Shown one piece after another: positions 28,587-37,805 of a DNA stretch of 64,000 nucleotides. Position numbers and translations under genes: made by a program. Position 1 is the first letter of the stretch; the number at the start of each line of letters is the position of its first letter. The notes under the pieces are model-generated. The model was given only the letters and a program-made list of their open reading frames with translations, was not told where the DNA came from and searched no databases. Origin of the DNA: an uncultured Aquimarina sp. (GTDB lineage Bacteria; Bacteroidota; Bacteroidia; Flavobacteriales; Flavobacteriaceae); contig CANLYR010000019.1 in NCBI GenBank assembly GCA_947495425.1, forward strand, positions 1-64,000, read 5' to 3'.

Positions 28587-30215
28587 CTATTCTCCTAAAA
28601 AAGGATATCTATAATCAGAGGGTGAAACGAAAGTTTCTTTAATCATACGCGGTGATACCCAACGTAATAAGTTAAGGTATGAACCTGCCTTATCATTGGT
28701 TCCTGATGCTCTGGCACCTCCAAAGGGTTGTTGCCCTACTACAGCACCTGTACACTTATCATTGATATAAAAGTTGCCTGCACAGTTTTCTAGCGCTTTA
28801 GTTGCTTCAGCAGCAGCGTATCTGTCTGTAGAGAATATCGCACCAGTTAGTGCATACTCACTTGTTCCATCAACTAGCACTAATGTTTCTTCCCACTCGT
28901 TATCATCATATATATAAATCGTAATTACAGGGCCAAAAAGTTCTGTGCACATTGTAGTGTATTTTGGATCTTTTGCAACAATTACTGTAGGTGCTACAAA
29001 ATACCCTTTGGATTTATCATAAGTACCTCCTGCAATAATTTCTGCATCAGTATCATTTTTAGCCTGATCGATATATTTCGCTAATTTATCAAATGATCCT
29101 TCATGAATTACTGCGGTTATGAAGTTGCTCATGTCTTCGGGAGATCCCATTTTGAAAGATTTCACATCTTCTTTTATGAATTTCTCAACGTCTGGCCATA
29201 AACTTTTTGGGATGTAAGCTCGTGATGCAGCGCTACACTTTTGTCCTTGAAACTCAAAGGCTCCACGAGAAATTCCAGTAGCAACTTGCTTCGCATTGGC
29301 ACTAGGGTGCGCAATTATAAAATCTTTACCGCCTGTTTCTCCTACAATTCTAGGATAGGTCTTATACTTATGAATATTGGTTCCGATTTTTGCCCATATA
29401 TCTTTAAATACATGTGTACTTCCTGTGAAGTGAATTCCTGCAAAATCAGGACTTGCCAGTACGGTATCAGTAATCATTACAGGATCACCATATACTACAT
29501 TAATAACACCATCCGGTACTCCGGCTTCTTTAAAGATATCAACAATTACTTTTGCAGAATATATCTGACTATCACTTGGTTTCCATATCACGGTATTCCC
29601 CATGAGCGCAGCACTTGCAGGAAGATTCCCTGAAATGGCAGTAAAGTTGAATGGTGTAATAGCGTATACAAAGCCTTCTAGAGGTCTATACTCTAATCTA
29701 TTCCAGGCTTCAGAAGTAGAATCCGGTTGATCTTCATAAATTTGAGTCATAAATTCTACGTTGAAACGCAAGAAATCTATAAACTCACAAGCAGCATCAA
29801 TTTCTGCCTGAAAAATATTTTTTGATTGCGCCAACATGGTCGCAGCATTTATTTTTGCACGATATGGGCCTGCTATCAATTCTGCAGCCCTTAAAAATAC
29901 AGCTGCACGTTGCTCCCAAGGTAAATCTGCCCATTGTTTGCGAGCGTCGATAGCAGTGTCTATTGCCTTTTGAATATGTTGCTTCTCTGCCTTGTGATAT
30001 GTGCCCAGACTGTGTTGATGATCATGAGGAGGTGACATGGTTTCCGTATCCCCGGTTCTTATTTCTTCACCATTAATATATAAAGGTACATCTACGGTAG
30101 TATTGTACATCTGTTTGTATGTGTCCAGAACTTCTGTTCTCTCAGGGGTTCCTGGAGCATACGACTTTACAGGCTCATTTATTGCTGTAGGGACTTGAAA
30201 AAAACCTTTTCCCAT
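28587..30215 (-). CDS. pruA: L-glutamate gamma-semialdehyde dehydrogenase
   Basis: Aldehyde dehydrogenase for the second step of proline breakdown, oxidising glutamate semialdehyde (1-pyrroline-5-carboxylate) to glutamate with NAD+. At 542 residues it is the stand-alone form. The catalytic Cys is in GQKCSAASR, the general base Glu in VGETGGKDF, the NAD-binding stretch in TPFNFTAISGN and FTGSTHVF. No putA (proline dehydrogenase) is in the window. The upstream TATCTTTG element suggests its own promoter. Confidence 0.95.
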   Translation of the reverse strand: MGKGFFQVPTAINEPVKSYAPGTPERTEVLDTYKQMYNTTVDVPLYINGEEIRTGDTETMSPPHDHQHSLGTYHKAEKQHIQKAIDTAIDARKQWADLPWEQRAAVFLRAAELIAGPYRAKINAATMLAQSKNIFQAEIDAACEFIDFLRFNVEFMTQIYEDQPDSTSEAWNRLEYRPLEGFVYAITPFNFTAISGNLPASAALMGNTVIWKPSDSQIYSAKVIVDIFKEAGVPDGVINVVYGDPVMITDTVLASPDFAGIHFTGSTHVFKDIWAKIGTNIHKYKTYPRIVGETGGKDFIIAHPSANAKQVATGISRGAFEFQGQKCSAASRAYIPKSLWPDVEKFIKEDVKSFKMGSPEDMSNFITAVIHEGSFDKLAKYIDQAKNDTDAEIIAGGTYDKSKGYFVAPTVIVAKDPKYTTMCTELFGPVITIYIYDDNEWEETLVLVDGTSEYALTGAIFSTDRYAAAEATKALENCAGNFYINDKCTGAVVGQQPFGGARASGTNDKAGSYLNLLRWVSPRMIKETFVSPSDYRYPFLGE

Positions 30216-30278
30216 GATAAAATGTGTTAGTTTAAATTAGTAAGATGTGTTTTAAAACGAGTTAATTGTTTAAGATAG

Positions 30279-30286
30279 CAAAGATA
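30279..30286 (-). promoter_or_regulatory. -7 element of pruA promoter
   Basis: TATCTTTG on the minus strand matches TAnnTTTG, 63 bases before the pruA ATG. Confidence 0.5.
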
Positions 30287-30386
30287 GAAAATAATAAAGG
30301 CTATTATCTAATTTAACCTTTTATAAACATTGTGGGGTATGTAATTTTTTTTGTAAGTTGTCGAATATTTAGCCGACCCAAAATTT

Positions 30387-31103
30387 ATGTGTACAGTTAC
30401 CTTAATTCCAACTCAAGAAAATAATTTTATTCTTACCTCTAATCGCGATGAGGCTATTGATAGAAAAACACTACTTCCCGAATTTTATCAAGTGAATAAA
30501 ACCAGAATGTTATTTCCCAAAGATGCGGTTGCCGGTGGTACTTGGATAGGGGTAAGCGATAAAAATACGATGATCTGTTTGCTTAATGGTGGTTTTGATA
30601 TCCACCAAAGGGCAGTGTCGTATCGCAAAAGTAGAGGGGTAGTGGTTAAAGATCTATTGGAAGCAGAAAACCTAAAACAAGCTATAGAAGACTATGATTG
30701 TAAGGGGATAGAGCCGTTTACAATTGTTGCTGCAAATTGGCAAACTGATCTTTTACTTTTTGAATTCGTTTGGGATGGAAATAAAAAGCACTTCAGCTCT
30801 TTGTCTAAAGAAACGCACATATGGTCATCTTCAACCTTATATACTACAGAAATGAAGCATATGCGAAGCGAATGGTTTCGCACCTATGAAAATGAGAACT
30901 TACTTACTCCTAATGCTGTTTTAGATTTTCATAAAAATGCAGGAATAGGAGATAATAATGTAGATTTGCAAATCAATCGGGGATTTTTAAAAACGATGAG
31001 TATTACACAGATTATTAAAAATGAAGAAGAGCTCTCTATGCGGTACGAAAATCTTCTTGATAGAGAAATAAGCACTGTTGTTTTTGAGGCTATAACAGCC
31101 TAA
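30387..31103 (+). CDS. NRDE family (TANGO2-like) protein
   Basis: A 238-residue member of the NRDE family named after its motif (here TSNRDEAIDR), homologous to eukaryotic TANGO2. It begins MCTVTLIP; the Cys directly after the start Met, together with the Ntn-hydrolase-like family fold, suggests processing to an N-terminal Cys. FPKDAVAGGTWIGVSD and LLNGG are other family landmarks. Biochemical role is unsettled (heme or acyl-lipid handling have been proposed for TANGO2). The next gene on the same strand starts 25 bases later. Confidence 0.85.
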   Translation: MCTVTLIPTQENNFILTSNRDEAIDRKTLLPEFYQVNKTRMLFPKDAVAGGTWIGVSDKNTMICLLNGGFDIHQRAVSYRKSRGVVVKDLLEAENLKQAIEDYDCKGIEPFTIVAANWQTDLLLFEFVWDGNKKHFSSLSKETHIWSSSTLYTTEMKHMRSEWFRTYENENLLTPNAVLDFHKNAGIGDNNVDLQINRGFLKTMSITQIIKNEEELSMRYENLLDREISTVVFEAITA

Positions 31104-31128
31104 AATATCTAGTATTAAATTGTAAGTT

Positions 31129-32124
31129 TTGAACTATACAGGTAAAATAATTTCACTTGCCTTCCCGGATACATTTGTTCGTTTTTCTGATGAAAAAAAC
31201 GCTTCAAATTTGTTGCAATTGTTTGGTTTAGGTAAAGATGGAGTCATCAAAGCAGGGCATGCAGCTTTTGTGCTTATCGAAAATCAAACAGGTATTGCAG
31301 AATATTATGATTTTGGTCGATATATTACCCCTCAAGGCAAAGGAAGGGTGAGAAGTGCCGTCACAGATGTAGAACTAGAAATTCCATTCAAAGCTACGTT
31401 TACAGCAAATGGTGAGTTAGCGAACATCAATGAATTTTTATTATGGTTAGAAAAGCACCCTGAGAAAACCCATGGCAGTGGTCGACTTGTAGCATCTGTT
31501 TGCGATTATATTTTTTATGACAAAGCAAGAGCGTATGTTTTAGAAGTTCAAAATAGAGGAAGTATTCCGTATTCTACTTTTAGAAAAGAAGGAAGCAATT
31601 GTTCGAGAATAGTTACAGATACAATTTTGAAGAGCACGGATAAATCTCGAATTAGAACACCATTACTAAGAAATAAACTGTTCACACCAAGTCCATTGGG
31701 AAACGTTGAAAAAGGGTCTGTGAATAATAAAATATATCAGGTAGAAAAAGGTGTTCTTGTGGAGTACCCAAACTCGGTGTTTAAAGAAAACCTTACCAAT
31801 TATTTTGATAAAAAAATACCAGCAGTAAAAGAAAAGAAAAAAAATGTAGTCCCAGCTTTATTAAAAAATGCTCATTTTCTTTTTGGGATTGGCAGTAGCG
31901 CTTACTTTATGTTGAATGAATCTCTTGATAGCGGCTTGTTTGAAATCAGAAGGTTTACCGAGGATGGGGAAGAAGATTTTAAAGGGATTTTTGAGGTGAA
32001 AGATGGTTTTTTTAATAGTACAGAAGCCTATAGTTTCGTTTATGACTCTCATTGTAAATACTGTCATATAGAACAGCATGGAGAAAAAATAAGATTTGAT
32101 CTTGTAAAAAGGATATTCAATTAA
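31129..32124 (+). CDS. DUF6695 family protein, possible permuted papain-like fold
   Basis: A 331-residue protein matching, as far as I recall, the Bacteroidota-restricted DUF6695 family. Visible landmarks are KAGHAAFVLI (His44), EYYDFGRYITP, a central THGSGRLVASVCDY and GSNCSRIVTDTIL (Cys158). An early His in GHA and a later NC pair resemble permuted papain-like (NlpC/P60, LRAT) enzymes; that is inference. No signal peptide. The start is TTG at 31129; no nearby ATG fits. The end overlaps the stop of the convergent apaG gene. Probably cotranscribed with the NRDE gene. Confidence 0.72.
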   Translation: MNYTGKIISLAFPDTFVRFSDEKNASNLLQLFGLGKDGVIKAGHAAFVLIENQTGIAEYYDFGRYITPQGKGRVRSAVTDVELEIPFKATFTANGELANINEFLLWLEKHPEKTHGSGRLVASVCDYIFYDKARAYVLEVQNRGSIPYSTFRKEGSNCSRIVTDTILKSTDKSRIRTPLLRNKLFTPSPLGNVEKGSVNNKIYQVEKGVLVEYPNSVFKENLTNYFDKKIPAVKEKKKNVVPALLKNAHFLFGIGSSAYFMLNESLDSGLFEIRRFTEDGEEDFKGIFEVKDGFFNSTEAYSFVYDSHCKYCHIEQHGEKIRFDLVKRIFN

Positions 32125-32503
32125 GAGCAAAAGGAGTACTTAACTTAAATCCAGGAATCAATACTTTAAATTTTCGTGTAGATGTAAAGTTTACCATATT
32201 GTAGTGGCCTTTCATGGCTCCGAAAGGGGAACTTAGTAAACATCCACTGTTGTATGTGTGAGACTCTCCTGGTTTCAAAACAGGTTTTTTGCCAATAACA
32301 CCTTCGCCCTCTACAATTTCTGTGTTGTTTAGGGAATCTTTTATTTCCCAAAAACGAGAGGTTAATTGTACAGAGTCTTTACTTTGATTTTCTATAGTAA
32401 TTTGATAGCCAAAAGCAAAATGAATCTTATAGTTCTTGTAGAACGTACCTTCAAAGGTGGTATCCACCGAAATTTTTATGCCTCTTGTTACTTGTTGAAC
32501 CAT
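32117..32503 (-). CDS. apaG: ApaG domain protein
   Basis: A 128-residue single ApaG (DUF525) fibronectin-like domain. Family motifs GYQITIENQSKDSVQLTSR, WEIKDS, GEGVIGKKPVLKPGES and GAMKGHYNM are present. In Enterobacteria loss of the gene affects Co2+/Mg2+ efflux, but the molecular function is not settled. It begins one base after the DUF3667 gene ends, suggesting an operon from the Plug gene through DUF3667 to apaG. Confidence 0.92.
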   Translation of the reverse strand: MVQQVTRGIKISVDTTFEGTFYKNYKIHFAFGYQITIENQSKDSVQLTSRFWEIKDSLNNTEIVEGEGVIGKKPVLKPGESHTYNSGCLLSSPFGAMKGHYNMVNFTSTRKFKVLIPGFKLSTPFALN

Positions 32504-32504
32504 T

Positions 32505-33659
32505 TTAAAATATAAAAATTGATCCTGCTATTGTAAAAGCAGTACCCACACCTGCTAATATAAAAAATAAAACATTCACTAACAGAAATTTAACAATAGT
32601 TTTAGCTCTTCCTTGCGTGTAAAATTTTCGCATAGCTTTATAAAGGTACACTATAAAAATAAGCATTGCGATACCAGAAATAGTTCCTGATTTTGTTATT
32701 TGACCGATCAGAATTGCGATTCCGATTAAAATAAAGAACATAGTTTGTGTATGAAATGTAAATACCAAATGCTCCATGTAACTAAAAGGTTTTCTAATGT
32801 ACAACAGCCATATGGCTAGTGCAAAAAATGGAAGGAAGAAAAAGATAATAAAAGGTAGCTTACTGAAAATAAATTCTACTAGTTCTCGGCCAAAACTATC
32901 TCCGATAGTATTGGTTTTTATAGCCCTATGGTATACATATTTGTTAAATCGACTTTGATCATGGTCTAATGTTTTTAATGCTCGAAAAGCAGATTTCTCA
33001 CCCGTTTTTTCATAGTGATCATTATACATAGACCAAAGTTTAAAAGGACTGCCGAAAAAACCAAGGCTATCGATTTGATGTTGTGAATAGTATATGACTT
33101 CTTTTGGGACGTTAATTTTTTTGCCAAATAAAGAGAGGTTTTCAAATGAAGCTATTTTATCATTAATTTTTTTTGCATCAGTTTCCGAAATGCCTTTAGT
33201 AGTTGATATTTGATTGGTGATTTCCTGCTTTAATGAATCGTCTATTACTATATTTTTTTCTATTTCAGCAATAGCCTTCTTTCCTTTGGTAACATCATCC
33301 TCAACAGTTACATTGAGGTGATCAAAATCAATAAACAATCCATTTATGATAAAAAAAATGATAGATACACTAAGGTAAAACCGAAAAGGATTTGCGTATT
33401 TTACTCTTTTCCCTTCTACATATTCTTTAGAAATTTTTCCTGGATTAAAAAGTAGCGCAACGATAGTGTGTCTTAATCGGGAATCGTAGGATAAAATGCT
33501 AGCAAAAAATTCATCAAAGAAATCTTTCAGAGATAATTTTTTTGTAGTATTTATTTGTCCGCAATGATGGCAATAACGATCAATAACGTCTAATGGTACT
33601 CCACAATTGAGACATGCATTACCCCTGTATTTTTTTAGAAACCTCCCCTTTTCTTTCAT
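32505..33659 (-). CDS. DUF3667 membrane protein with zinc ribbon
   Basis: A 384-residue protein with an N-terminal double CxxC zinc ribbon (CLNCGVPL and CHHCGQ, residues 17-38), then the DUF3667 signature SLKDFFDEFFASILSYDSRLRHT and NPGKISKEYVEGKRVKYANPFRFY, and about five to six membrane helices in the remainder. A long soluble loop of roughly 150 residues lies between the first helix and the rest. Function unknown. It is placed between the T9SS Plug gene and apaG. Confidence 0.85.
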   Translation of the reverse strand: MKEKGRFLKKYRGNACLNCGVPLDVIDRYCHHCGQINTTKKLSLKDFFDEFFASILSYDSRLRHTIVALLFNPGKISKEYVEGKRVKYANPFRFYLSVSIIFFIINGLFIDFDHLNVTVEDDVTKGKKAIAEIEKNIVIDDSLKQEITNQISTTKGISETDAKKINDKIASFENLSLFGKKINVPKEVIYYSQHQIDSLGFFGSPFKLWSMYNDHYEKTGEKSAFRALKTLDHDQSRFNKYVYHRAIKTNTIGDSFGRELVEFIFSKLPFIIFFFLPFFALAIWLLYIRKPFSYMEHLVFTFHTQTMFFILIGIAILIGQITKSGTISGIAMLIFIVYLYKAMRKFYTQGRAKTIVKFLLVNVLFFILAGVGTAFTIAGSIFIF

Positions 33660-33739
33660 CTTTGATAACTAGTTAGTCAACCTAGCAGGCTAAAATAAAA
33701 GTACGCTGTTACAATGCCAAAAAACTGGATAGAAATATT

Positions 33740-35011
33740 TTAATTGGTTATGTTTACAGAATTCCCGACCCCTTTACCAATAGCTCTGTCGTAACGGCCA
33801 GTAGGTGCTCTATAGTAGGGTATAACAGTGTATTCGTTTTCCGTCTCATCAAAATTACCACTGATAAATCCAGGGTCGATAGTTCCATCTGGTCTTACAA
33901 GAACGTATTTGTAATTATAGACCCCTTGTTTAAAAAGTCTTTTGGTATAAAATATACGTTTACTTTCGTCAAACTGCATTAAAGTAGTGTCATCAATGGT
34001 GAAGTTGTTAAAGTTTCCGTAGATGTGAATTTCTCCTCCATCAAGAGGTTCAAAGCATTCTAATGAAAAGTGCATCCAAACATAATCAGCCTCAACATTG
34101 TTGTTATCTGCATCTATGTTTTGTATCATAAAATTACCATTAATATCAGGACTAAATGTATATTGCCTGTTTGCTCTTACAATATCAGTATATAGGTAAT
34201 TGTGATAGATGTCTTTTAATTCAATGCTGCGCGTACTTACGTTAGAGGCTCTAATATCTTTGCTGTCAAAGAATAAATATTCGTTGGTGCCGCAAAAGCT
34301 AGACTCTTGATCGTATTTGAATACCAATTTATCGGCAATAGTAAATTGCGGTTTTAGATTTGTGATAGCTTGTTTGATATCATTATTTTGCATCACCAAA
34401 GTATTTAGCGTACGCTCCGGGTTTCTTATAATTTCATTAGGAGAATTGATTTCAAATTGAACAGATTGCTTGGTATTTATATACTTGAAATCTCGAGACC
34501 TCTTGGTGTTTACCAGCACCCTTGCAAGGGTTTCATAAACAATAAATTTTCTTGAAAAAACAACCTCATCGTCATCATCATAGATTTCTATTCTATAATT
34601 ACCGCTAACTTTCAGTCTTCTGGTGTCTTCATTAGGAATCTTTAATGTATAATGGCTGTACATTTGTAAGGTGTTGAATGAATTCTCGTAGGTTACGATT
34701 CTAATTTCATCAAATCCATCTAAATATTCATTTTTGTATAACGAAGAGGGAGTCCAGTCAAAATTATAATGACTAATCCTGTAATAATAATCAGCCTCAT
34801 CGCCATTAATATCATCAAATGAAATATGTAGCGGCTGACCTAATTTAATTATGGGTACCCCCGAAAATTCTGAATCACCTACAAACTGTATTGTTCTGAT
34901 GTGATTCGCCTGTGGAGCCTCATCAATAATAGATTGTGCAGGCAAAATATTAAAGATAGCGAAAAAGGAAAATAACGTAAGGAATTGAATTTGTTTGTCT
35001 TTTTTAAGCAT
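33740..35011 (-). CDS. T9SS Plug protein (DUF5103)
   Basis: A 423-residue secreted protein matching DUF5103, identified as the Plug subunit that closes the SprA translocon of the type IX secretion system from the periplasmic side. A signal peptide (residues 1-26, ending ILPAQS) is followed by beta-rich domains, including a C-terminal segment with IHIYGNFNNF and YNYKYVLVRPDGTIDP. I chose ATG 35011 because the signal peptide starts there; the frame is open 39 bases further. The Plug identity rests on my memory of the family and should be verified by profile search. Confidence 0.82.
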   Translation of the reverse strand: MLKKDKQIQFLTLFSFFAIFNILPAQSIIDEAPQANHIRTIQFVGDSEFSGVPIIKLGQPLHISFDDINGDEADYYYRISHYNFDWTPSSLYKNEYLDGFDEIRIVTYENSFNTLQMYSHYTLKIPNEDTRRLKVSGNYRIEIYDDDDEVVFSRKFIVYETLARVLVNTKRSRDFKYINTKQSVQFEINSPNEIIRNPERTLNTLVMQNNDIKQAITNLKPQFTIADKLVFKYDQESSFCGTNEYLFFDSKDIRASNVSTRSIELKDIYHNYLYTDIVRANRQYTFSPDINGNFMIQNIDADNNNVEADYVWMHFSLECFEPLDGGEIHIYGNFNNFTIDDTTLMQFDESKRIFYTKRLFKQGVYNYKYVLVRPDGTIDPGFISGNFDETENEYTVIPYYRAPTGRYDRAIGKGVGNSVNITN

Positions 35012-35154
35012 TTTACAGATAATTATGTTGTAAATATAAACAAAATGCATGCCTTAAGTGCAGGTAGCTTTTATTTACTAAAAAATATTATTTAGAATGA
35101 TTATTAATAAAACTTTATAGCCCTGACAGCTTTTACTTACGTGTTTAAATCATT

Positions 35155-35162
35155 AAATTTGC
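35155..35162 (+). promoter_or_regulatory. -7 element of nqr operon promoter
   Basis: TAAATTTG matches TAnnTTTG, 35 bases before the nqrA ATG. Confidence 0.55.
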
Positions 35163-35197
35163 ACGATTTTTTTAGTTAATTAACATAGACTATAAAT

Positions 35198-36553
35198 ATG
35201 TCAAAAGACATTCGTATCAAAAAAGGTTTAGACATTAAACTCGTTGGTGAAGCAGAGAAAGTTACTGCAAATGCCACCAGAAGTAATGTTTACGCAATTA
35301 AGCCCGATGACTTTCATGGTATAGTACCAAAGGTTGTTGCAAAGCAGGGTACAGAGGTTAAAGCCGGTGAACCACTTTTTTATTCAAAATCTAATGAAAA
35401 CATGTTTTTCCCTTCTCCTGTTAGCGGAGAGGTTATTGAAATCGTTAGAGGTGCCAAAAGAAAAATCTTGGCTTTCAAAATCCTTGGCGATCAAGAACAA
35501 AAATATGTAGACTTTGGGGTAAAAGATCCAAATGCAATGAATGGAGATGAGATAAAAACCCATCTTTTAGCATCTGGCTGCTGGCCGTTTATCAAACAGC
35601 GTCCTTATGACGTGATTGCAAATCCTGATGTTGCACCAAAAGCTATATTCATTTCTGGTTATTCCACAGCTCCGCTTGCTGCAGATTATGACTATGTATT
35701 AGAAGGAAAAGAAAATGAACTACAGGCAGCAGTAACGGCATTAAGTAAATTAACAGAAGGTCAAGTACATGTTGCTGTTGGTAAAAACAGTAATTCAGCA
35801 CTTACAGATCTTCATAATATCTCTACACATACAGTTTCAGGTCCGCATCCGGCAGGAAATGTAAGTGTGCAAATCGCAAAGGTTGATCCTATCAACAAAG
35901 GAGAAGTAGTTTGGGTAGTAAATCCAGAAGATCTAGTGATTATTGGGGAATTATTGTTAACTGGAAAATTTAACGCAGAAAGAACTATAGCTTTAGTTGG
36001 TTCTTCGGTTAAAAACCCCAAATATTACAAAACTAAAATTGGATCAGAAGTGTCATCAGTAGTATATGATTCTGGTGTACATGATGAAGGAAATATAAGA
36101 GTAATCAGTGGTAATGTACTAACAGGAAAAAATGTAAAACCAGATGGTAATCTGGGGTACTATGATAACAGTATAACAGTAATTCCTGAAGGAGATGATT
36201 ATGAATTTTTTGGTTGGAACAAACCTGTTTTTAATAAGATTTCTCCTTCAAGAGCTTTAACATTCTCCTGGTTGTTTCCAAAAAAGAAATATGAACTTAA
36301 TACGAATACAAATGGAGAACATAGAGCGTTTGTAGTTACGGGCAACTATGAAAGTGTATTTCCGTTTGATATTTATCCTCTACAATTACTCAAAGCATGT
36401 GCGGTAAATGATTTAGATGCGATGGAGCAACTAGGGATGTATGAAATTGCTCCCGAAGATTTTGCTCTCACAGAATTTATATGCGTTTCTAAACAGCCAC
36501 ACCAAGAAATTATAAGAGAAGGGTTAGACTTAATGTTAAAAGAAATAGGATAG
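35198..36553 (+). CDS. nqrA: Na+-translocating NADH:quinone reductase subunit A
   Basis: Peripheral cytoplasmic subunit of the sodium-pumping NADH:quinone oxidoreductase, thought to contribute to quinone binding. The 451-residue product has the family N-terminus IRIKKGLDIKLVGEAE, a lipoyl-like region (PKVVAKQGTEVKAGEPLFYSK) and GCWPFIKQRPYDVIANP. First gene of a six-gene operon with gaps of 1-10 bases. Confidence 0.96.
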   Translation: MSKDIRIKKGLDIKLVGEAEKVTANATRSNVYAIKPDDFHGIVPKVVAKQGTEVKAGEPLFYSKSNENMFFPSPVSGEVIEIVRGAKRKILAFKILGDQEQKYVDFGVKDPNAMNGDEIKTHLLASGCWPFIKQRPYDVIANPDVAPKAIFISGYSTAPLAADYDYVLEGKENELQAAVTALSKLTEGQVHVAVGKNSNSALTDLHNISTHTVSGPHPAGNVSVQIAKVDPINKGEVVWVVNPEDLVIIGELLLTGKFNAERTIALVGSSVKNPKYYKTKIGSEVSSVVYDSGVHDEGNIRVISGNVLTGKNVKPDGNLGYYDNSITVIPEGDDYEFFGWNKPVFNKISPSRALTFSWLFPKKKYELNTNTNGEHRAFVVTGNYESVFPFDIYPLQLLKACAVNDLDAMEQLGMYEIAPEDFALTEFICVSKQPHQEIIREGLDLMLKEIG

Positions 36554-36557
36554 TGCT

Positions 36558-37802
36558 ATGGGATTAAAAGAAAAATTACATAAACTAAAACTTAAATACA
36601 AAGGAAAAAAGATGGCGCCTGCATTCAATGCAATCCATACGTTTTTGTATTTACCTAACGAGACTACACATTCTGGCGCTCATGTTCGAGGAGCAGATGA
36701 TCTAAAACGTACCATGAATACTGTGATTACGGCTTTACTGCCATGTTTAGTCTTTGGGATGTTTAATGCAGGATATCAGCATCATTTAGCTTTGGGCGAA
36801 ATAGAGGCCGTTTCGAATGGTTTTTTCAGTTCAGAATTTTGGTCCTGGGATAATTTGGTCATAGGATTATGGGAAGTGCTGCCATTGGTCATTGTATCGT
36901 ATGGAGTGGGACTGGCCGTAGAATTTGTTTTTGCAGTTATCAAGGGGCATGAGGTAGAAGAAGGATATCTTGTGACAGGGATGTTGGTTCCTCTGATTGT
37001 TCCAGTAGATACTCCTTTATGGATGCTTGCTATCGCAGTGATTTTTGGAGTTGTAATCGGTAAAGAAGTATTTGGAGGTACTGGGATGAACATTCTGAAT
37101 CCAGCATTAACGATAAGAGCATTTCTATTTTTTGCATATCCTACCTGGATGTCTGGAGATAAAGTATGGGTGCATGGAGCCGTAGAAAGAGCAAATGAAA
37201 TTGCTGGAGGCGCACAACTTGATGCAATATCAGGAGAAACTGTTCTTGGTGGATTAGCTCAAGGGAAAGCAATATTAGGTGGAGGAGAAGCACCATATTC
37301 ACTCGCAGACGCATTTTTAGGCTTTATACCGGGATCGGTAGGAGAAACTTCTGCCTTGTTGATCTTATTAGGCGGATTATTTTTAATATTCACCAAAATA
37401 GGAAGTTGGAGGATTATGTTGAGTGCCGTTTTGGGTGCCTTACTTATGGGATTAATATTCAACGGAGTTACGAGCGCAGGATGGATAGCAGAATCTAGTA
37501 AATTCTACGCTTTAATGAATTTGGAATTCTGGAAGCATTTGATCGTAGGCGGTATCGCTTTTGGTATTGTATTCATGGCTACAGATCCAGTAACTGCTTC
37601 ACAGACGAATAAAGGAAAATGGATATATGGATTTTTAATTGGATTTATATCGATTCTGATACGTGTGTTCAATCCTGCATATCCAGAAGGTGTATTTTTA
37701 GCAATTTTATTAATGAACGTATTCGCTCCCACTATTGACCATTATGTGGTTCAAGGAAATGTGAAGAAAAGAATGAAACGTTTAAAACTAAAAACGGCGT
37801 AG
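36558..37802 (+). CDS. nqrB: Na+-translocating NADH:quinone reductase subunit B
   Basis: Integral membrane subunit carrying a covalent FMN and riboflavin, and forming much of the sodium path. The 414-residue protein has about ten helices, with conserved IVPVDTPLWMLAIAVIFG and EVFGGTGMNILNPALTIRAFL. The flavinylation motif, normally S-G-A-T, reads SGET here with the acceptor Thr at residue 228. The apbE product encoded at 42790 is the expected FMN transferase. Confidence 0.95.
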   Translation: MGLKEKLHKLKLKYKGKKMAPAFNAIHTFLYLPNETTHSGAHVRGADDLKRTMNTVITALLPCLVFGMFNAGYQHHLALGEIEAVSNGFFSSEFWSWDNLVIGLWEVLPLVIVSYGVGLAVEFVFAVIKGHEVEEGYLVTGMLVPLIVPVDTPLWMLAIAVIFGVVIGKEVFGGTGMNILNPALTIRAFLFFAYPTWMSGDKVWVHGAVERANEIAGGAQLDAISGETVLGGLAQGKAILGGGEAPYSLADAFLGFIPGSVGETSALLILLGGLFLIFTKIGSWRIMLSAVLGALLMGLIFNGVTSAGWIAESSKFYALMNLEFWKHLIVGGIAFGIVFMATDPVTASQTNKGKWIYGFLIGFISILIRVFNPAYPEGVFLAILLMNVFAPTIDHYVVQGNVKKRMKRLKLKTA

Positions 37803-37805
37803 ATC

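Noticed and set aside
29241..29633. 130-residue plus-strand frame inside pruA
   Set aside because: Antisense to the catalytic part of a clear aldehyde dehydrogenase.
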